Assembly: GCA_947304115.1 (NCBI GenBank)
Contig: CAMZAE010000003.1
Location: 1 to 64,000, forward strand
Direction of reading: 5' to 3'
Source: an uncultured Prevotellaceae bacterium
GTDB lineage: Bacteria > Bacteroidota > Bacteroidia > Bacteroidales > Bacteroidaceae
Length of the DNA: 64,000 nt
In this document: positions 1 through 9,004 of the stretch, one piece after another
Numbering within the stretch: position 1 is the first letter of the stretch
Layout of the letters: the number at the start of each line of letters is the position of its first letter
Program-made: the position numbers and the translations under genes
Notes under the pieces: model-generated
What the model was told of the DNA's origin: nothing
Database searches by the model: none
The model's input: the letters and a program-made list of their open reading frames with translations, nothing else

Positions 1-527
1 TGCACCTGGGCGTGACCGAGGCTGGCGAGGGCGAGGACGGCAGGCTGAAGAGCGCCGTCGGCATCGGTGCTTTGCTCATCGACGGCATAGGCGACACGAT
101 TCGTGTCAGCCTCAGCGAAGAGCCGGAATGCGAGATTCCTGTGGCACAAAGCATCCTTCAGGCAGCTCGCGTACAGATGCACAAGACGGAGTACATCTCC
201 TGCCCGGGTTGCGGACGCACGCTCTACGACCTGCAGGACACAATTCGCCGCATCAAGGTCGCCGTTGAGGAGAAAGCCAAGACGGATGCCCGCTATCGCA
301 CCCTCAAGATTGGCATCATGGGGTGCATCGTCAACGGCCCCGGAGAAATGGCAGATGCCGATTACGGCTATGTCGGAGCCGCCCGAGGAAAGGTATCTCT
401 CTACAAGAACAAGGAGTGCATCGAAAAGAACATTCCAGAGGCAGAAGCCGTTGAACGCCTCATCGCCTTCATCGACAAAGACCTTGGGAAAAAGGAGCAG
501 CCACAAGAATACGGCCAAAGATTATAA
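1..527 (+). CDS. ispG: 4-hydroxy-3-methylbut-2-enyl diphosphate synthase, C-terminal part (cut by window edge)
   Basis: IspG (GcpE) makes HMBPP in the MEP isoprenoid pathway using a [4Fe-4S] cluster. The frame is already open at base 3 (HLGVTEAGEGEDG...), so the GTG at base 12 is an internal codon and the gene begins outside the window. The C-terminal iron-sulfur region is present: a CPGCGRT motif followed by MGCIVNGPGEM supplies the three cysteine ligands typical of the family. The sequence ends with a family-typical tail (KVSLYKNKECIEKN) and a TAA stop. Bacteroidota IspG proteins are longer than the E. coli type because of an inserted middle domain, which lies outside this window. It converges with the minus-strand gene that ends 5 bases further on. 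Confidence 0.93.
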   Translation, partial: HLGVTEAGEGEDGRLKSAVGIGALLIDGIGDTIRVSLSEEPECEIPVAQSILQAARVQMHKTEYISCPGCGRTLYDLQDTIRRIKVAVEEKAKTDARYRTLKIGIMGCIVNGPGEMADADYGYVGAARGKVSLYKNKECIEKNIPEAEAVERLIAFIDKDLGKKEQPQEYGQRL

Positions 528-531
528 TTGT

Positions 532-1626
532 TCATAGCTCTTTAGCTGCCTTTTCTATATCCCTCATCCAATCAGAGCCTACTGCGGCGATGTTCCCATC
601 GGGTGTGACAAGGATGAAGTATGGCAGTTCCCTTATGCCCCACTTCTGGACTAAAGAACTGGAAAAGCATTGGAAATCGCAGTAGCTGGGGAAGTCTATG
701 CTGTCATTCTCCTCTACCCTATATAATTGCTTTTCGTCGGCATTGAGAGAATAACTGAGAAGTTCTACTTCCTTGCCCTTCCCTTTTAATTCACGACGCA
801 ATCTTCGGGCACGATAGATTGCGCTTTGGCTTCCGCTCTTCCAACTTGCCCAAAAGGCAAAGAGCAGAAGCTTGTCCTTATAGTCGGATTTTTGTATCGT
901 GCGATTCTCTGTACCGTTACCGCCATGTCCCGGACGGAGGGTTAGTGAGAAGTCGGGCATAGGATAACCTACGCGTAGCATTCCAAGGGGACGAATGTAT
1001 GCAGAGAGTTTCGAGAGGGCGAGGTCTCCCGGACAAGCACGACATAGGCTGTCGTAAAGTTCTGTCGTCTTTTCGACAGAAACGGCTTCGTCTAAAAGGA
1101 AATAGGTGGTCAGCAAATAACGACTCATAGCAAGTGTAGGGTGCTGAAGGATATAGTCCTGGGCTATATCCTTCGCCTCTGCTTTCGACTTGCCATTGAT
1201 GTCTTGCCGAAATGCTGTATAGCAGTCGTTGTCTTCCGAACCAGATACTGTCACCTCGTTGAGATTCTGTGCGTCGCCTTTGATGAGAATGTCTGCGCCT
1301 GGATTGCCAAAGACCACAAGCTCCGACTGATTTGGATAGAGAATATGAAGGGTTGCCGTCTGCTGGGCAGGCAATACGTAGGAGAAAGAGCCATCTTGTA
1401 TGCGCAGGGTGTCAAGACGGTCCAATGCCTCGTCACTACTATAGATAAAGAATTCGCCCTGCTCCAGATGCTCGAATTCTCCTTCGATTCTTACCTCCTC
1501 CGGATGTCCCGTACAGGAAATAAAAAAGAAGAGGATAAAAGAAGATAGGAGAAGATATGCTGCCTTCTGCAGCGAAGAAAGAGGATAATCTGTATTTCTT
1601 CCTCTTTTATCTTCTTCTATCTCCAT
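532..1626 (-). CDS. Thioredoxin-fold lipoprotein lacking the CXXC motif
   Basis: A 364-residue exported protein. A hydrophobic segment ending FFISC at about residues 24-38 looks like a lipoprotein signal with the lipid-modified cysteine. The N-terminal half resembles the DUF4369-type domain often found before thioredoxin domains in Bacteroidota. The C-terminal third has a thioredoxin-like pattern: a FAFWASW strand-turn at 256-262 and a cis-proline region RELPYF near 335. Where a redox CXXC would follow the WASW there is KSGSQS, so both active cysteines are missing and the protein is unlikely to be a thiol oxidoreductase of the usual kind. The first twelve codons run into a purine-rich short repeat, so the exact start is uncertain, but no other good start precedes the signal sequence. 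Confidence 0.7.
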   Translation of the reverse strand: MEIEEDKRGRNTDYPLSSLQKAAYLLLSSFILFFFISCTGHPEEVRIEGEFEHLEQGEFFIYSSDEALDRLDTLRIQDGSFSYVLPAQQTATLHILYPNQSELVVFGNPGADILIKGDAQNLNEVTVSGSEDNDCYTAFRQDINGKSKAEAKDIAQDYILQHPTLAMSRYLLTTYFLLDEAVSVEKTTELYDSLCRACPGDLALSKLSAYIRPLGMLRVGYPMPDFSLTLRPGHGGNGTENRTIQKSDYKDKLLLFAFWASWKSGSQSAIYRARRLRRELKGKGKEVELLSYSLNADEKQLYRVEENDSIDFPSYCDFQCFSSSLVQKWGIRELPYFILVTPDGNIAAVGSDWMRDIEKAAKEL

Positions 1627-1659
1627 TTATCTTCTTCTACAATCTTCTGTTTTCTTTAT

Positions 1660-3351
1660 TTATTTTACCAGACTCTTGACTGCGCTGGCATACTTCTCAA
1701 ACTCGCAATCGTTGACAGCACGCTTGGCGAGAGAAGCATCCTGCTTAATGGCTTTTGCCAAAGCGCTGGTCACAGTGGATGCATCACCCGTGCGGGCAGC
1801 AAGGACGGCCTGCAGATAACTCGTGATAGCATCGCCATTCTTGATATTTGCCAGAGTGTTCTTGGCGCTGGTGTAATCCTTGGCAAGAATCTGAGCGAGG
1901 GCTGCACTATTGCTCTTCACGCCTGCCAGGTCGCTGGCTGCCTGTGTATAGTTTCCTTTGGCGATATTGAGATTGCCCAACACCTCCTTGAAGGTCTCGG
2001 AGCCACTACCCTTAGCCAGATAATTCTCTGCAGCAGCGATATCACCATCCTTGATGGCGAGCAGAGCCAGGTTCGTGTTAACCTCAGGAGCATTCTTGTT
2101 GATGCTGGAAGCACGCTTGAGGTAGCTCTGGGCAACTTCTGTCTGGCCATTGGCGATAGCCTGCTGTGCCATGTTGTTGAGGGCGCGATAATCACTGGGG
2201 TACTGACGCGCAATGGCTTCGTTCCACTGCTGACGTGTTGCTTCATCGCTTGCCAGTTTGTTGGCTCCATAAACCAGCTCTTCCACGCTAAGCTTGCTGG
2301 GATCGCTGTTGAACTGGGCTACAATCTGCTCGTCGCTGCGACCGATGATTTCGTAGTTGACGATAAGACGGGCGCGACGAAGTTCAGGAAGGATGCTCTC
2401 CTTAATGTCTGTGAAGACTTCGCTCATGTTGCGGATTTGCTGTTCACGCTCCTCGGGATCCTGATACATGGAAAGAACACGCAGGATGACATCTTTGTCC
2501 TGAAGATTGCTTCTGCTGATAAGCTCGCGGAAACCTTCCCAATCCTCTGCAGTAAACTTTGTATCAATGTTGGCATTCATCTGAATCTTTTTCAACTCAC
2601 CCTTAAGGTAGTCGGCACTGGCATCCTGACGTTTTTCTGCGAGCTTCTCATTGAAATCGTACTTACCATCGGGGCTGGCATAGGCGCTAACTTCAATGTT
2701 CTGCAGGGCACGTGTCTCTTCATTGTCGTTAATCTCGCGCAGGATGTTACCCAGGTCCTTAATGCTAACATTGTTGAGTTCGCTGGTGCGGAGATTTGCC
2801 TGATTGATGAGGAACTTAATGCTGGCCTCCTGCTTCTGTGCTATAATGCGCTGGAAAGCATCGGGAGCCGTTGAGCCGTTGATAATGCAACGGTTCAGGA
2901 GCTGGCTTGTAGCGACTACGCCGTAGCCAATCTTCACTTCTGGGATGCTGACAACCTTCTTGCCAAGCTTTGCATCAAAGCGGGCATAGAGTTCGCTGTT
3001 CAGCATAGGCTCAGTATATGCAAAAGTGTTCTTCATTGTATAGACACCGCCCACCTTGTACTGAATGGTAGTGCCATTGCCTTCTACCTTTTCGCCCTGG
3101 AAAGTTGCACTTTGGCCGGCTGTTTCGCCACCCTCGTACTTAAGCACAGGAGTAACTGTGACTACAGCCTTCTTCTTCATGTACTTGACAGGGAATGTGC
3201 CATTAATGGTAGCAGGAACTTCGCCGCCAATAACCTCAAGGGGTGTGGGAGTTACAGTAAAATTTTCGCTGGAAAGATTTCCCAACTTGCTGCATGATGA
3301 CAGCACAATGGCAGAAGTAGCTGCCACAAAAAGGAACTTTGATGTTTTCAT
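1660..3351 (-). CDS. Lipoprotein with OmpA-like and TPR segments
   Basis: A 563-residue protein with a clear lipoprotein signal (MKTSKFLFVAATSAIVLSSC, Cys20). After a beta-rich N-terminal part, residues about 215-255 (IEVSAYASPDG... N..LAEKRQDASADYLK) match the outline of an OmpA peptidoglycan-binding segment. The last 200 residues are alpha-helical tandem repeats of TPR type (RQYPSDYRALNNMAQQAIANGQTEVAQSYLKRA...). Similar lipoproteins are common in Bacteroides and Prevotella, usually without an assigned role. Anchoring of the envelope to peptidoglycan or scaffolding is an inference. A -7 promoter element lies 35 bases upstream. Confidence 0.75.
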   Translation of the reverse strand: MKTSKFLFVAATSAIVLSSCSKLGNLSSENFTVTPTPLEVIGGEVPATINGTFPVKYMKKKAVVTVTPVLKYEGGETAGQSATFQGEKVEGNGTTIQYKVGGVYTMKNTFAYTEPMLNSELYARFDAKLGKKVVSIPEVKIGYGVVATSQLLNRCIINGSTAPDAFQRIIAQKQEASIKFLINQANLRTSELNNVSIKDLGNILREINDNEETRALQNIEVSAYASPDGKYDFNEKLAEKRQDASADYLKGELKKIQMNANIDTKFTAEDWEGFRELISRSNLQDKDVILRVLSMYQDPEEREQQIRNMSEVFTDIKESILPELRRARLIVNYEIIGRSDEQIVAQFNSDPSKLSVEELVYGANKLASDEATRQQWNEAIARQYPSDYRALNNMAQQAIANGQTEVAQSYLKRASSINKNAPEVNTNLALLAIKDGDIAAAENYLAKGSGSETFKEVLGNLNIAKGNYTQAASDLAGVKSNSAALAQILAKDYTSAKNTLANIKNGDAITSYLQAVLAARTGDASTVTSALAKAIKQDASLAKRAVNDCEFEKYASAVKSLVK

Positions 3352-3385
3352 TTCGTAATTAAATTATATGTTTGTATTTTGGGCG

Positions 3386-3393
3386 CAAAGATA
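3386..3393 (-). promoter_or_regulatory. -7 promoter element TATCTTTG
   Basis: On the minus strand this reads TATCTTTG, matching the Bacteroidota -7 consensus TAnnTTTG. It lies 35 bases before the start of the TPR/OmpA-like lipoprotein gene. I see no clear -33 box at the usual distance. Confidence 0.5.
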
Positions 3394-3513
3394 CAACAAA
3401 AAATTAAGAATTACGTCATTAAGAATGAAGATTTTTTACTTTGACGAGTTATTTTCATTCTCTTTTTCTCAAACCCTATCATTCAACTTGCCTTTGCCAC
3501 TCCAATTATAATT

Positions 3514-4158
3514 TCAGACAAGCGAAAGGATGTCATGCGGCTGTTCTGCAAACATGGTTGCTCCATGGGCAACAAGGAAATCTCTGTTGCGGAAGCCCCA
3601 AAGGACAGAGATGCAGGGCAGGCCGGCATTGGCAGCAGTCTGGAGGTCAACGTCCGAATCTCCCACATAGATTGCCTCCGAAGCCGTAACGCCAAGCTGC
3701 GACAAAGCCGCCTGAACCATATCGGGGGCTGGCTTGCACGGGATACCAGGCTGTTCACCGATTGCCACGTCTATCATGCCGTTAAAGAATGTCCGCGCCA
3801 AATCATCAACCCCCCTCTGTAGTTTGTTACTCACCACCGCAAGACGGTATCCCTTGGCATGTAGCGACATGAGCAATGCGGCAATGCCCGGATAGAGGTG
3901 GGTGTTATCTTGGCAGTGAACAAGGTAGTGGGCACGGAAAGTCCCAAAGCATTTTTCTATGATTCTACTCTCTGTATCTTCTGGAACGGCTCGCTCTATG
4001 AGACACCTTACACCATTGCCTACAAAACGGCGCACCTCTTCGAGTGTCCGTTCCGGAAGGCTGCAACTCCGCAATGCATAGTTCGTACTTAGGAAAAGGT
4101 CTTCGAGCGTGTCGGTCAGCGTTCCGTCCAAATCAAATATAATGGCTTTGTACTTCAT
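3514..4158 (-). CDS. gph: HAD-family phosphatase, phosphoglycolate phosphatase type
   Basis: A 214-residue HAD superfamily hydrolase. Motif I is FDLDGTLTDT (Asp9 nucleophile, Asp11 acid/base), motif II is VVSNK near residue 110, motif III is the lysine in CKPAPDMV, and motif IV is VGDSDVD, which binds magnesium. The alpha-helical cap between motifs I and II is of the Gph/PGMB type. Gph removes phosphate from 2-phosphoglycolate, but related HAD enzymes act on other sugar phosphates, so the substrate is an inference. The gene stands alone between the lipoprotein gene and the terminator of the upstream tRNA pair. Confidence 0.75.
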   Translation of the reverse strand: MKYKAIIFDLDGTLTDTLEDLFLSTNYALRSCSLPERTLEEVRRFVGNGVRCLIERAVPEDTESRIIEKCFGTFRAHYLVHCQDNTHLYPGIAALLMSLHAKGYRLAVVSNKLQRGVDDLARTFFNGMIDVAIGEQPGIPCKPAPDMVQAALSQLGVTASEAIYVGDSDVDLQTAANAGLPCISVLWGFRNRDFLVAHGATMFAEQPHDILSLV

Positions 4159-4185
4159 TCATTAAGCATTGTCTATTTTACAGAC

Positions 4186-4223
4186 AAAAGGCAGGCAATC
4201 TTTTGAAGAGTTACCTGCCTTTT
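4186..4223 (-). terminator. Hairpin terminator downstream of the tRNA pair
   Basis: Inverted repeat AAAAGGCAGG / CCTGCCTTTT with an 18-base loop, A-rich on one side and T-rich on the other. It can end transcription from the tRNA pair on the minus strand before the HAD phosphatase gene. Confidence 0.6.
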
Positions 4224-4229
4224 CCTTTG

Positions 4230-4301
4230 TAGCGCCTACGGGAATCGAACCCGTGTTCCATGCGTGAGAGGCATGTGTCCTAGCCGCTAGACGAAAGCGC
4301 C
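4230..4301 (-). tRNA. tRNA-Glu (CTC)
   Basis: On the minus strand the sequence folds as a 72-base tRNA. The acceptor stem is GGCGCTT/AGGCGCT with two G-T pairs, the D-arm is GTCTAGCGGCTAGGAC, the anticodon stem CATGC/GCATG holds loop CTCTCAC, and the T-arm is ACGGG-TTCGATT-CCCGT. The anticodon CTC reads Glu codon GAG. No CCA is encoded. It is transcribed after the serine tRNA, 9 bases away. Confidence 0.92.
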
Positions 4302-4310
4302 ATTCTTTTG

Positions 4311-4397
4311 CGGAAGCTGGGGGATTCGAACCCCCGGTACGGTAACCCGTACGTCAGTTTAGCAAACTGGTGGTTTCAGCCACTCACCCAAACTTCC
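4311..4397 (-). tRNA. tRNA-Ser (GCT)
   Basis: An 87-base class II tRNA on the minus strand. The acceptor stem is GGAAGTT/AGCTTCC, the anticodon loop TTGCTAA has anticodon GCT, and the long variable arm pairs GTACGG with CCGTAC. The T-loop is TTCGAAT and the discriminator base is G, as expected for serine tRNA. No CCA is encoded. Confidence 0.93.
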
Positions 4398-4446
4398 TTC
4401 CAGTCATTGAGAACGATTTCTTGCATATCTTTCTCAATTGCGGATG

Positions 4447-4477
4447 CAAAGGTAGAGTTTTTTTATGAACTGCGCAA
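4447..4477 (-). promoter_or_regulatory. Promoter of the tRNA-Ser/tRNA-Glu pair
   Basis: Minus strand: TTG at 4477-4475, then 20 bases, then TACCTTTG at 4454-4447. This is a good match to the Bacteroidota -33/-7 promoter, 50 bases before the serine tRNA. Confidence 0.7.
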
Positions 4478-4496
4478 GCATTTCAGTATTTTTTTA

Positions 4497-4504
4497 TAAC
4501 TTTG
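4497..4504 (+). promoter_or_regulatory. -7 promoter element TAACTTTG
   Basis: TAACTTTG fits TAnnTTTG and lies 19 bases before the first ATG of the nucleotide-sugar gene pair. No convincing -33 box is visible. Confidence 0.5.
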
Positions 4505-4523
4505 TGCCAAAATTCATAATCAA

Positions 4524-4952
4524 ATGACAGGTAACATGACGGCCCCCTTGCCAAAAGGTTGCTTTCTCGTGCAACTGCCGACGATATCCGACTTGCGCGG
4601 CAGTCTGGCTTTCGGAGAGGCAGAACGGCACATCCCATTCCAAATCAGACGTGTCTTTTGGACATATGACATCAAGGACGGCAACATGCGTGGCGACCAT
4701 GCCCACCGCACGTGCGAGATGGTATTGTTCCCCATCGGCGGGAGCTTCGACATTGAAATTGACGATGGCGAGAGACACGAAGTCCTGCACATGGACGATG
4801 CAAGCCTAGGCGTTTACATCCCGCCTCTCGTGTGGTGCCGCTTAACGAACTTCACAAAAGATGCAGCTTGTATCAGCCTTGCCTCGGAGGAGTACAGAGC
4901 AGAAGATTATATTCACGATTATGAGGATTTCAAAAGACTTGTGAAGGGATGA
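4524..4952 (+). CDS. WxcM-like cupin, dTDP-4-keto-6-deoxyhexose 3,4-ketoisomerase type
   Basis: A 142-residue single-domain cupin of the FdtA/QdtA/WxcM family. These enzymes move the keto group of dTDP-4-keto-6-deoxyglucose from C4 to C3, preparing it for transamination. The family signature [13 protein letters not shown] (about residues 54-66) carries the metal or active-site histidines and is followed by the beta-strand pattern [10 protein letters not shown] and YIPPLVWCR. The stop overlaps the next start by 4 bases (ATGA), so the two are probably co-translated. The partner gene encodes the matching aminotransferase, which supports a role in making a 3-amino-3,6-dideoxyhexose for a surface polysaccharide. 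FdtA and QdtA products differ in stereochemistry and cannot be told apart here. Confidence 0.85.
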   Translation: MTGNMTAPLPKGCFLVQLPTISDLRGSLAFGEAERHIPFQIRRVFWTYDIKDGNMRGDHAHRTCEMVLFPIGGSFDIEIDDGERHEVLHMDDASLGVYIPPLVWCRLTNFTKDAACISLASEEYRAEDYIHDYEDFKRLVKG

Positions 4953-7153
4953 CTATCATACCTTATTCTATAAACCGCAAGGAGACGTGGGATGCATTTG
5001 TTGAGATGTCCAAGAACGGCACCTTCCTGCTCAAGCGCAACTTCATGGACTACCACTCCGACCGTTTCTTCGACTGCTCTCTTCTTATCTATTCCGGCAT
5101 TTCTCCCGACGAAGAGTTCAAGGAGAAAAGCCTTACCACGAAAGACCTTGTAGCCGTCTTCCCTGCCAATTGGGACAAGGAGCACATGACCGTCTATTCG
5201 CACCAGGGACTGACTTACGGCGGGCTGCTTGTGCTGCCTGATGTGACGCAGAAAGAGGTGTTGGACATGATGCAGGCCATCCTGCAATACTACCGCGACA
5301 TGATGCAGGCTGAACGTCTTGTTTACAAACCTATTCCTTATATATATAGTAATGTCCCTTCTGGCGAAGACCTATATGCGCTCTTCCGCGTCGGAGCAAA
5401 ACTGACGCGACGGTTGGTGAGCACATGTGTCTCTATACGCAATCCGATGAAAATGGCCACACTTCGCATACGGCAGGCAAGAAAAGCCGTCGAACATGGC
5501 TTCTACATAGACCGCATGGCCGAAGGCGACACAGAGACGCTACGCGAGTTCTGGACACTTCTGGAAGATGTCTTGGCTACGTATCACAATGCACATCCTA
5601 CGCATACCTTTCAGGAGATGGCCTTGCTGATGAGCCAGTTCCCCAAGAACATCCGTCTCTATATTGTCCGGCACGAAAGAAGTATTGTCGCTGGTTCTAT
5701 CATCTTTGAATGGCGAAAAGTGGCACACGTCCAGTACATCGCCAGTGGCAATGAAGGACGCGCCTATGGTGCACTTGACCTTTTGTTCCGTCACCTCATC
5801 GGCGAGCGCTACAAACAATTCGAATACCTTGACCTCGGTACGTCCAACGAGAATGACGGACACTACCTGAACGAAGGCCTCATTCATCAGAAAGAGGGCT
5901 TCGGCGGCAGGGCCGTCTGCTATGACACATATGAAGTCTTTCCTATAGGGAGGGAAGAGGAGCAAGGGGCAAGGGGCAAGGAGCAAGAAAACGCCTTCTG
6001 CCCCAACAATCCTCTTGCCCCATGCTCCTCGCCCCATGCTCCTCAAGCTATCCCTTACCTCGACCTTAAACGCATCAACAATAGCTTCGAGCCGGAACTG
6101 ACGGCGGAAGTCTCTCGTGTGGTACAAGGCGGATGGTATCTGCTCGGACAGGAAAACAGACGTTTCAGCAAAGCGTTCTCAGAGTTCTGCGGAGCCAAGT
6201 ATTGTGTACCGACAGGTAACGGTCTGGACGCACTGACAATGATACTTGTCGCCTATAAGCGGATGTTAGGCTGGAACGACGACACCGAGGTCATCGTTCC
6301 CTCCAACACTTACATTGCCAGTATTCTGGCAGTAAGCAGAGCGAACCTGCAGCCTGTGCTTTGCGAACCTCGTTTAGGCGACTACCTTATCAACCCCGAC
6401 AACATCGAAGCTCTCATCACGGAGAAGACGAAAGCCATCATGGTGGTACATCTCTACGGACGTGTCTGCGATATGAAACCCATAATGGCAATTGCCCAAA
6501 AGTACGGTCTCAAGGTTGTTGAGGATGTTGCCCAAGCACAGGGAGCCGCCTATGAAGGTGTCCGTTCTGGTCATCTCTGCGATGCGGCAGGCATCAGCTT
6601 CTATCCAGGGAAGAACCTCGGTGCTTTGGGTGATGCCGGTTGCATTACGACCGATGACGAGGTTCTGGCCGAATATGTTCAAGCCCTGAGCAACTATGGC
6701 AGCCGGAAGAAGTATTTCAACGAGATGAAGGGGCTGAACAGCCGCATGGACGAGATTCAGGCTGCCGTTTTGTGTCTAAAATTAAAACGTCTGGATGCCG
6801 ACAACGAAGCACGCCGCAAGGTTGCACAGGATTATAGTGAGGGCATTACCAATCCGCTTGTCACCTTGCCAACACCGACAGGCAATCCCTTGCAGAACGT
6901 CTGGCACATCTATCCCATACGCACCCCAGAACGTGACCGCCTTCGCGAATATCTGTCCGCTGCCGGCATCGAGACAAATGTCCACTACCCTGTCCCGCCT
7001 CACAAGCAACGGGCTTATAGCGAATGGAACGACCGCTCCTATCCCATCAGCGAGCTTATCCATCGTGAAATCCTGTCGCTCCCCATTTCTCCAGCCATGG
7101 AGGAGAGCGAGGTTTCCCGCGTTGTCGAAGTCCTAAACGCTTATAATGCCTAA
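4949..7153 (+). CDS. Fused GNAT-like acyltransferase and DegT/DnrJ/EryC1 sugar aminotransferase
   Basis: A 734-residue fusion. Residues 1 to about 331 resemble FemAB/GNAT-type acyltransferases ([20 protein letters not shown]... [28 protein letters not shown]). Residues about 367-734 are a complete PLP-dependent sugar aminotransferase of the FdtB/QdtB group: [25 protein letters not shown], and [14 protein letters not shown] with the PLP lysine at 555. Between them lies a 32-residue low-complexity linker ([14 protein letters not shown]... [12 protein letters not shown]) encoded entirely by a family A palindromic repeat. Each half looks full length and in other genomes such proteins are usually separate neighbours, so the repeat probably joined two reading frames. 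Ketoisomerase, aminotransferase and acyltransferase together could make an N-acylated 3-amino-3,6-dideoxyhexose. Confidence 0.85.
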   Translation: MTIIPYSINRKETWDAFVEMSKNGTFLLKRNFMDYHSDRFFDCSLLIYSGISPDEEFKEKSLTTKDLVAVFPANWDKEHMTVYSHQGLTYGGLLVLPDVTQKEVLDMMQAILQYYRDMMQAERLVYKPIPYIYSNVPSGEDLYALFRVGAKLTRRLVSTCVSIRNPMKMATLRIRQARKAVEHGFYIDRMAEGDTETLREFWTLLEDVLATYHNAHPTHTFQEMALLMSQFPKNIRLYIVRHERSIVAGSIIFEWRKVAHVQYIASGNEGRAYGALDLLFRHLIGERYKQFEYLDLGTSNENDGHYLNEGLIHQKEGFGGRAVCYDTYEVFPIGREEEQGARGKEQENAFCPNNPLAPCSSPHAPQAIPYLDLKRINNSFEPELTAEVSRVVQGGWYLLGQENRRFSKAFSEFCGAKYCVPTGNGLDALTMILVAYKRMLGWNDDTEVIVPSNTYIASILAVSRANLQPVLCEPRLGDYLINPDNIEALITEKTKAIMVVHLYGRVCDMKPIMAIAQKYGLKVVEDVAQAQGAAYEGVRSGHLCDAAGISFYPGKNLGALGDAGCITTDDEVLAEYVQALSNYGSRKKYFNEMKGLNSRMDEIQAAVLCLKLKRLDADNEARRKVAQDYSEGITNPLVTLPTPTGNPLQNVWHIYPIRTPERDRLREYLSAAGIETNVHYPVPPHKQRAYSEWNDRSYPISELIHREILSLPISPAMEESEVSRVVEVLNAYNA
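5951..6045 (+). repeat. Family A palindromic repeat inside the aminotransferase fusion gene
   Basis: A 7-base-period arm (AGCAAGG, GGCAAGG type) is followed by a spacer and the inverted arm CCTCTTGCCCC...GCTCCT. It is translated in frame as QGARGKEQ...[12 protein letters not shown] and forms the joint between the acyltransferase and aminotransferase halves. Confidence 0.85.
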
Positions 7154-7178
7154 GCGCTGATTCCGGAACAAACGGCTC

Positions 7179-8255
7179 TTAATTCTGAGCGTCGCCAAAC
7201 TTGGTGTCAGTATGCATCCGGCGCATGGCCGCAACATCCTGACGTGGACAGATCATCAGAAATTCCCCTTCCTCTGCCACCACATAGTCATGCAGCCCTT
7301 TGATGACAGCCGTATGGCCTTCCGGAAGACGTATGACATTGCCTGAGCACTCGTAAAGATAAGCATCGGTGTTGAGCCGCACATTACCTTCTTCATCGCC
7401 AGGGACCACCTCGCCGATGCTTGTCCATGTGCCTATATCCGCCCAACCGAAGTGGCAGCGCTGCACAAAGACATGTTCGCTACGCTCCAGGATGCTGACG
7501 TCCATATTGTAGTTGGGCAGGACGTTGAAGCTCTCCGGCACCAGTTTCGGATCATTGCTCTCTGCCTCTGCCATCATACGGGGTATCTCCACCCTGTATT
7601 CCGGCACAAGCATGAAGAGATTGTCGAGCATGACACGTGTGTTGAAGCACAGCAGGCCGGTGTTCCACAGGAAGCTTCCCTCTTGTATAAAGATATTGGC
7701 AAACTCGGCATCGGGTTTCTCCGTGAACGATTTGACCGGAAAGATGTCGTGACAGAGCGGTTTGTCATCATTCGTCTGAATGTATCCATAGCCCGTCTCT
7801 GGACGCGACGGCGTGATGCCCATGACGAGAAGCCCGTCATTCTCGCTGACGAATTGCAACCCGTCGAGCACGTCTTGCCGATACTGTTCCTCTTTCAGGA
7901 TAATCTGGTCGGATGGCGTAACGAAAAGCGTTGCCTGCGGGTTCTGCTTTGCAATGAAGACCGTCCCCCATGCCACTGCAGCCAATGTGCCCCTGCGCAA
8001 CGGTTCCTCCAGGATGTGCATGTCATCCACCTCCGGCAACTGCTCATAGACAAGCGGCAGATACGCCACATTGGTGCTGACATAGATGTGCTCCGGATCA
8101 ATGAACTTGGCGACGCGGTCGTAGGTTTGCTGCAGCAAGGTCCGTCCCGTTCCGAAGAGGTCGAGGAACTGCTTGGGCTTTACCGTGCGACTGATGGGCC
8201 ATAGACGGCTGCCATTGCCTCCGGCCAGGATGAGACAATACTTATTGTCTGCCAT
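7179..8255 (-). CDS. manC: Mannose-1-phosphate guanylyltransferase
   Basis: A 358-residue nucleotidyltransferase making GDP-mannose from mannose-1-phosphate and GTP. The N-terminal signature LILAGGNGSRLWPISR (residues 8-23) binds nucleotide, and the sugar-phosphate motif FTEKPD lies near residue 180. The length equals the monofunctional ManC core; the C-terminal isomerase domain of bifunctional forms is absent. It converges with the aminotransferase fusion gene, and 5 bases separate it from the upstream GDSL esterase gene on the same strand, which suggests one transcript. GDP-mannose feeds surface glycans, in keeping with the neighbouring sugar genes. Confidence 0.9.
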   Translation of the reverse strand: MADNKYCLILAGGNGSRLWPISRTVKPKQFLDLFGTGRTLLQQTYDRVAKFIDPEHIYVSTNVAYLPLVYEQLPEVDDMHILEEPLRRGTLAAVAWGTVFIAKQNPQATLFVTPSDQIILKEEQYRQDVLDGLQFVSENDGLLVMGITPSRPETGYGYIQTNDDKPLCHDIFPVKSFTEKPDAEFANIFIQEGSFLWNTGLLCFNTRVMLDNLFMLVPEYRVEIPRMMAEAESNDPKLVPESFNVLPNYNMDVSILERSEHVFVQRCHFGWADIGTWTSIGEVVPGDEEGNVRLNTDAYLYECSGNVIRLPEGHTAVIKGLHDYVVAEEGEFLMICPRQDVAAMRRMHTDTKFGDAQN

Positions 8256-8260
8256 AATAC

Positions 8261-8956
8261 TTACTTGCGAAGTTTCTGGATGACAGGAAGCAGGAGGCTC
8301 TCCATGACCTCGTAGCCTTTGACATTGGGATGAACAGCGGGAGTGTCCTCGCCAAATTCCGGCTTCATGCCACTGCCATCCTCAGCCACCAAAGCGCTGA
8401 AGTAATCGACGTATGGAATCTTGTTTGCCTTGGCATAAGCTTGGACGCGGGCATTGAGGCTGCGGATTTTGTCCATTGCATCGGTGATGTTTGGACGCCA
8501 ACTGAAACCGCCGGCAGGCAGGCAACTGGTCAGGATGACTTTGCACTTGTGGTAGCGAGCCAACTCGACCATCGAGAGGACGTTCCCGTAGGTGAGGTCT
8601 TCATTGTAAGCACCGGTGTTCTCTGCAATGTCGTTTGTGCCATAGTTGATGACAACCACCTTGGGCTGCAGATTGATGACATCCTCGCGGAAGCGGAGGA
8701 GGAACTGGTAGCTGGTCTGTCCGCCAATGCCGCGGCCGATAAGCTTGTTCTCCTTGAAGAAGTTAGGCCTCTTGCCTGGCCAGCCGTCGGTGATGGAGTT
8801 GCCCATCAAGACAACACGCTTGTCTTTCTTGGCAGGAGCGCCAAGCTCACGGTTGGCATTGGCATAGCGCTTCCAGTTGGCAAACTCGTGTTTCTGTGCC
8901 TGAGTGCCGAGAGCGATGCTGAGCAAAGCAATGGCTGTGATGATTCTTGTTTTCAT
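8261..8956 (-). CDS. Secreted SGNH/GDSL-type esterase
   Basis: A 231-residue protein with a type I signal peptide (cleavage after TQA, near residue 20). SGNH blocks are visible: block I MGNSIT with catalytic Ser54, block II GIGGQTS, block III NYGTNDI, and block V with His209 in AVHPN. The usual Asp three residues before the His is absent; an Asp lies five before (DTPAVH). The family removes acetyl or other acyl groups from sugars or lipids. Acetyl-xylan or glycan esterase activity is an inference. Immediately upstream lies an 8-base-period repeat (8967-8998) in the leader. Confidence 0.8.
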   Translation of the reverse strand: MKTRIITAIALLSIALGTQAQKHEFANWKRYANANRELGAPAKKDKRVVLMGNSITDGWPGKRPNFFKENKLIGRGIGGQTSYQFLLRFREDVINLQPKVVVINYGTNDIAENTGAYNEDLTYGNVLSMVELARYHKCKVILTSCLPAGGFSWRPNITDAMDKIRSLNARVQAYAKANKIPYVDYFSALVAEDGSGMKPEFGEDTPAVHPNVKGYEVMESLLLPVIQKLRK

Positions 8957-8966
8957 ATTATTTTTT

Positions 8967-8998
8967 CGTTATGACGTTATGACGTTATATCGTTATTA
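8967..8998 (-). repeat. 8-base-period leader repeat (CGTTATGA type)
   Basis: Four units CGTTATGA, CGTTATGA, CGTTATAT, CGTTATTA on the plus strand, ending 10 bases before the GDSL esterase start. In the mRNA sense it reads as repeated GTCATAACG, also seen before mutL. Confidence 0.8.
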
Positions 8999-9004
8999 TT
9001 ATAA

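Noticed and set aside
3385..3480. A -33 box for the TPR/OmpA-like lipoprotein promoter
   Set aside because: No TTG or TTTG lies at about 20 bases from the -7 element; only the -7 box is reported.
5951..6045. Sequencing error joining two genes in the aminotransferase fusion
   Set aside because: The joint is a complete copy of a repeat found in frame in several other genes, so a real insertion is the simpler explanation, though resequencing would settle it.
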